Made by a program: the position numbers and the translations under genes. Below the pieces are notes generated by a model. The model was not told the DNA's origin and did not search any database. It saw only the letters and a program-made list of their open reading frames with translations. From contig CATZDQ010000084.1 in assembly GCA_958417695.1 (NCBI GenBank), positions 1 to 7,216 of the forward strand: a DNA stretch of 7,216 nucleotides, written 5' to 3'. This stretch comes from an uncultured Clostridiaceae bacterium (GTDB lineage: Bacteria; Bacillota; Clostridia; TANB77; CAG-508). Positions 6,727 to 7,216 of the stretch are shown one piece after another (positions within the stretch are counted from its first letter, which is position 1; every line of letters starts with the position of its first letter).

Positions 6727-7216
6727 ACGATACTTTTCTTTGGATAGAATGTATTTTAATCTCTATATTTTCTTCTATATCATCTTTTTGTAAATTTTGT
6801 TCTTTTTGATATGCTACTTGCAAGGTATAGTTTTTTTCTTCTTTTTGCTTATTTTCTAAAGTTATAAAAGTAGTCTTATTATTTTCTAGTAGTATTTGGT
6901 CTTCTCCCTCCCACAATTGTATTTGCATTCCTTCTTCTACAGGACAAATAATTTCTATTTGATAATCCATTTGTGCTTCATTTACTAATCCTTGTTCATT
7001 ATAATTTCTGACAGAAAAATGATATGTATTGATTGGTTCTATACCACTTATCAAAATACTTTGTTCTCCCCTTACTTCCATAATTGGTTTTAAAATACCT
7101 ACTTGTGAAGTTCCTTTTACTTGTTGCATATAACAAGCAAGACTATAAGAAAAAATTCCAAAAGTAATAATGATACCTATGGCCATACTTAACTTTTTTC
7201 TTTTGTACTTACCTTT
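6725..7216 (-). CDS. Small exported protein, TasA/camelysin-like in appearance; 5' end outside the window
   Basis: This is not a recognised named gene. An ATG at 7186 would give 153 residues, but it has no Shine-Dalgarno at proper distance and would begin inside the signal sequence. The frame stays open upstream to the window edge as KGKYKRKKLS, a typical basic n-region, with no start codon among those ten codons. The true start is therefore probably beyond 7216. A hydrophobic stretch (IGIIITFGIFSYSLA) follows, then GTSQVGILKPIMEV and FSVRNYNEQGLVNEAQMDYQ. This pattern of export signal, short G-T-S strand and V-x-N-Y-N...N-E...Y-x-I-x-I recalls SipW-processed TasA/camelysin-like beta-sandwich proteins of Firmicutes. 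That likeness is by eye only. The remainder is Glu/Gln/Lys-rich and predicted beta, with no catalytic motif. It ends 11 bases before the ATG of the Ig/ChW-like gene and the two are probably co-translated. Confidence 0.6.
   Translation of the reverse strand, partial: KGKYKRKKLSMAIGIIITFGIFSYSLACYMQQVKGTSQVGILKPIMEVRGEQSILISGIEPINTYHFSVRNYNEQGLVNEAQMDYQIEIICPVEEGMQIQLWEGEDQILLENNKTTFITLENKQKEEKNYTLQVAYQKEQNLQKDDIEENIEIKIHSIQRKVS

Noticed and set aside
7130..7150. Lipoprotein signal at SYSLAC in the small exported protein
   Set aside because: The position three before the cysteine is Ser rather than Leu/Val/Ile, so the lipobox is poor. The stretch fits the end of an ordinary export signal better, though an atypical lipobox is not excluded.

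Overview
The window is AT-rich DNA in which every supported gene lies on the minus strand. Low GC, purine-rich Shine-Dalgarno sequences, heavy use of ATA, AAA and CAA codons, clostridial-type surface repeats (ChW-like, WG) and the families present all point to a low-GC Firmicute, most likely an anaerobic gut-type Clostridia relative. The species cannot be told from the sequence.

In transcription order (right to left) there are two groups. The first is an exported-protein module. It holds a small secreted or anchored beta-type protein whose 5' end runs off the right edge (6725 to beyond 7216). It is followed 11 bases later by a 520-residue exported protein with Ig-like domains and a C-terminal region carrying ChW-like motifs (5151-6713). 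The two are tightly coupled: the stop codon of the first overlaps a strong AAGGAGG that serves the second.

A 94-bp gap follows (5057-5150). It contains a perfect consensus vegetative promoter, TTGACA-17 bp-TATAAT, on the minus strand (5119-5147). No intrinsic terminator is visible in the gap. The second group is a four-gene run with gaps of 22, 21 and 14 bases. It encodes a CNNM/CorC-type membrane protein of the hemolysin family (3731-5056), a membrane-anchored WG-repeat protein (1933-3708), a PLP enzyme of the YnbB/aluminium-resistance (methionine gamma-lyase-like) family (667-1911), and an HI0933/BaiN-type flavoprotein. The flavoprotein starts at 652 and runs off the left edge, and its reading frame is broken near position 547.

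The first group is an envelope module whose ligand is unknown. The second mixes membrane transport, a surface or periplasm-facing repeat protein and two metabolic enzymes of poorly defined substrate. It looks like an ordinary house-keeping operon rather than a dedicated pathway. I see no RNA gene, mobile element, CRISPR array or clear terminator. No stretch over 300 bases lacks a gene. The least explained part is the exported pair at the right end. I do not see convincing evidence for a wholly new system, but that pair and the frame break deserve a second look.
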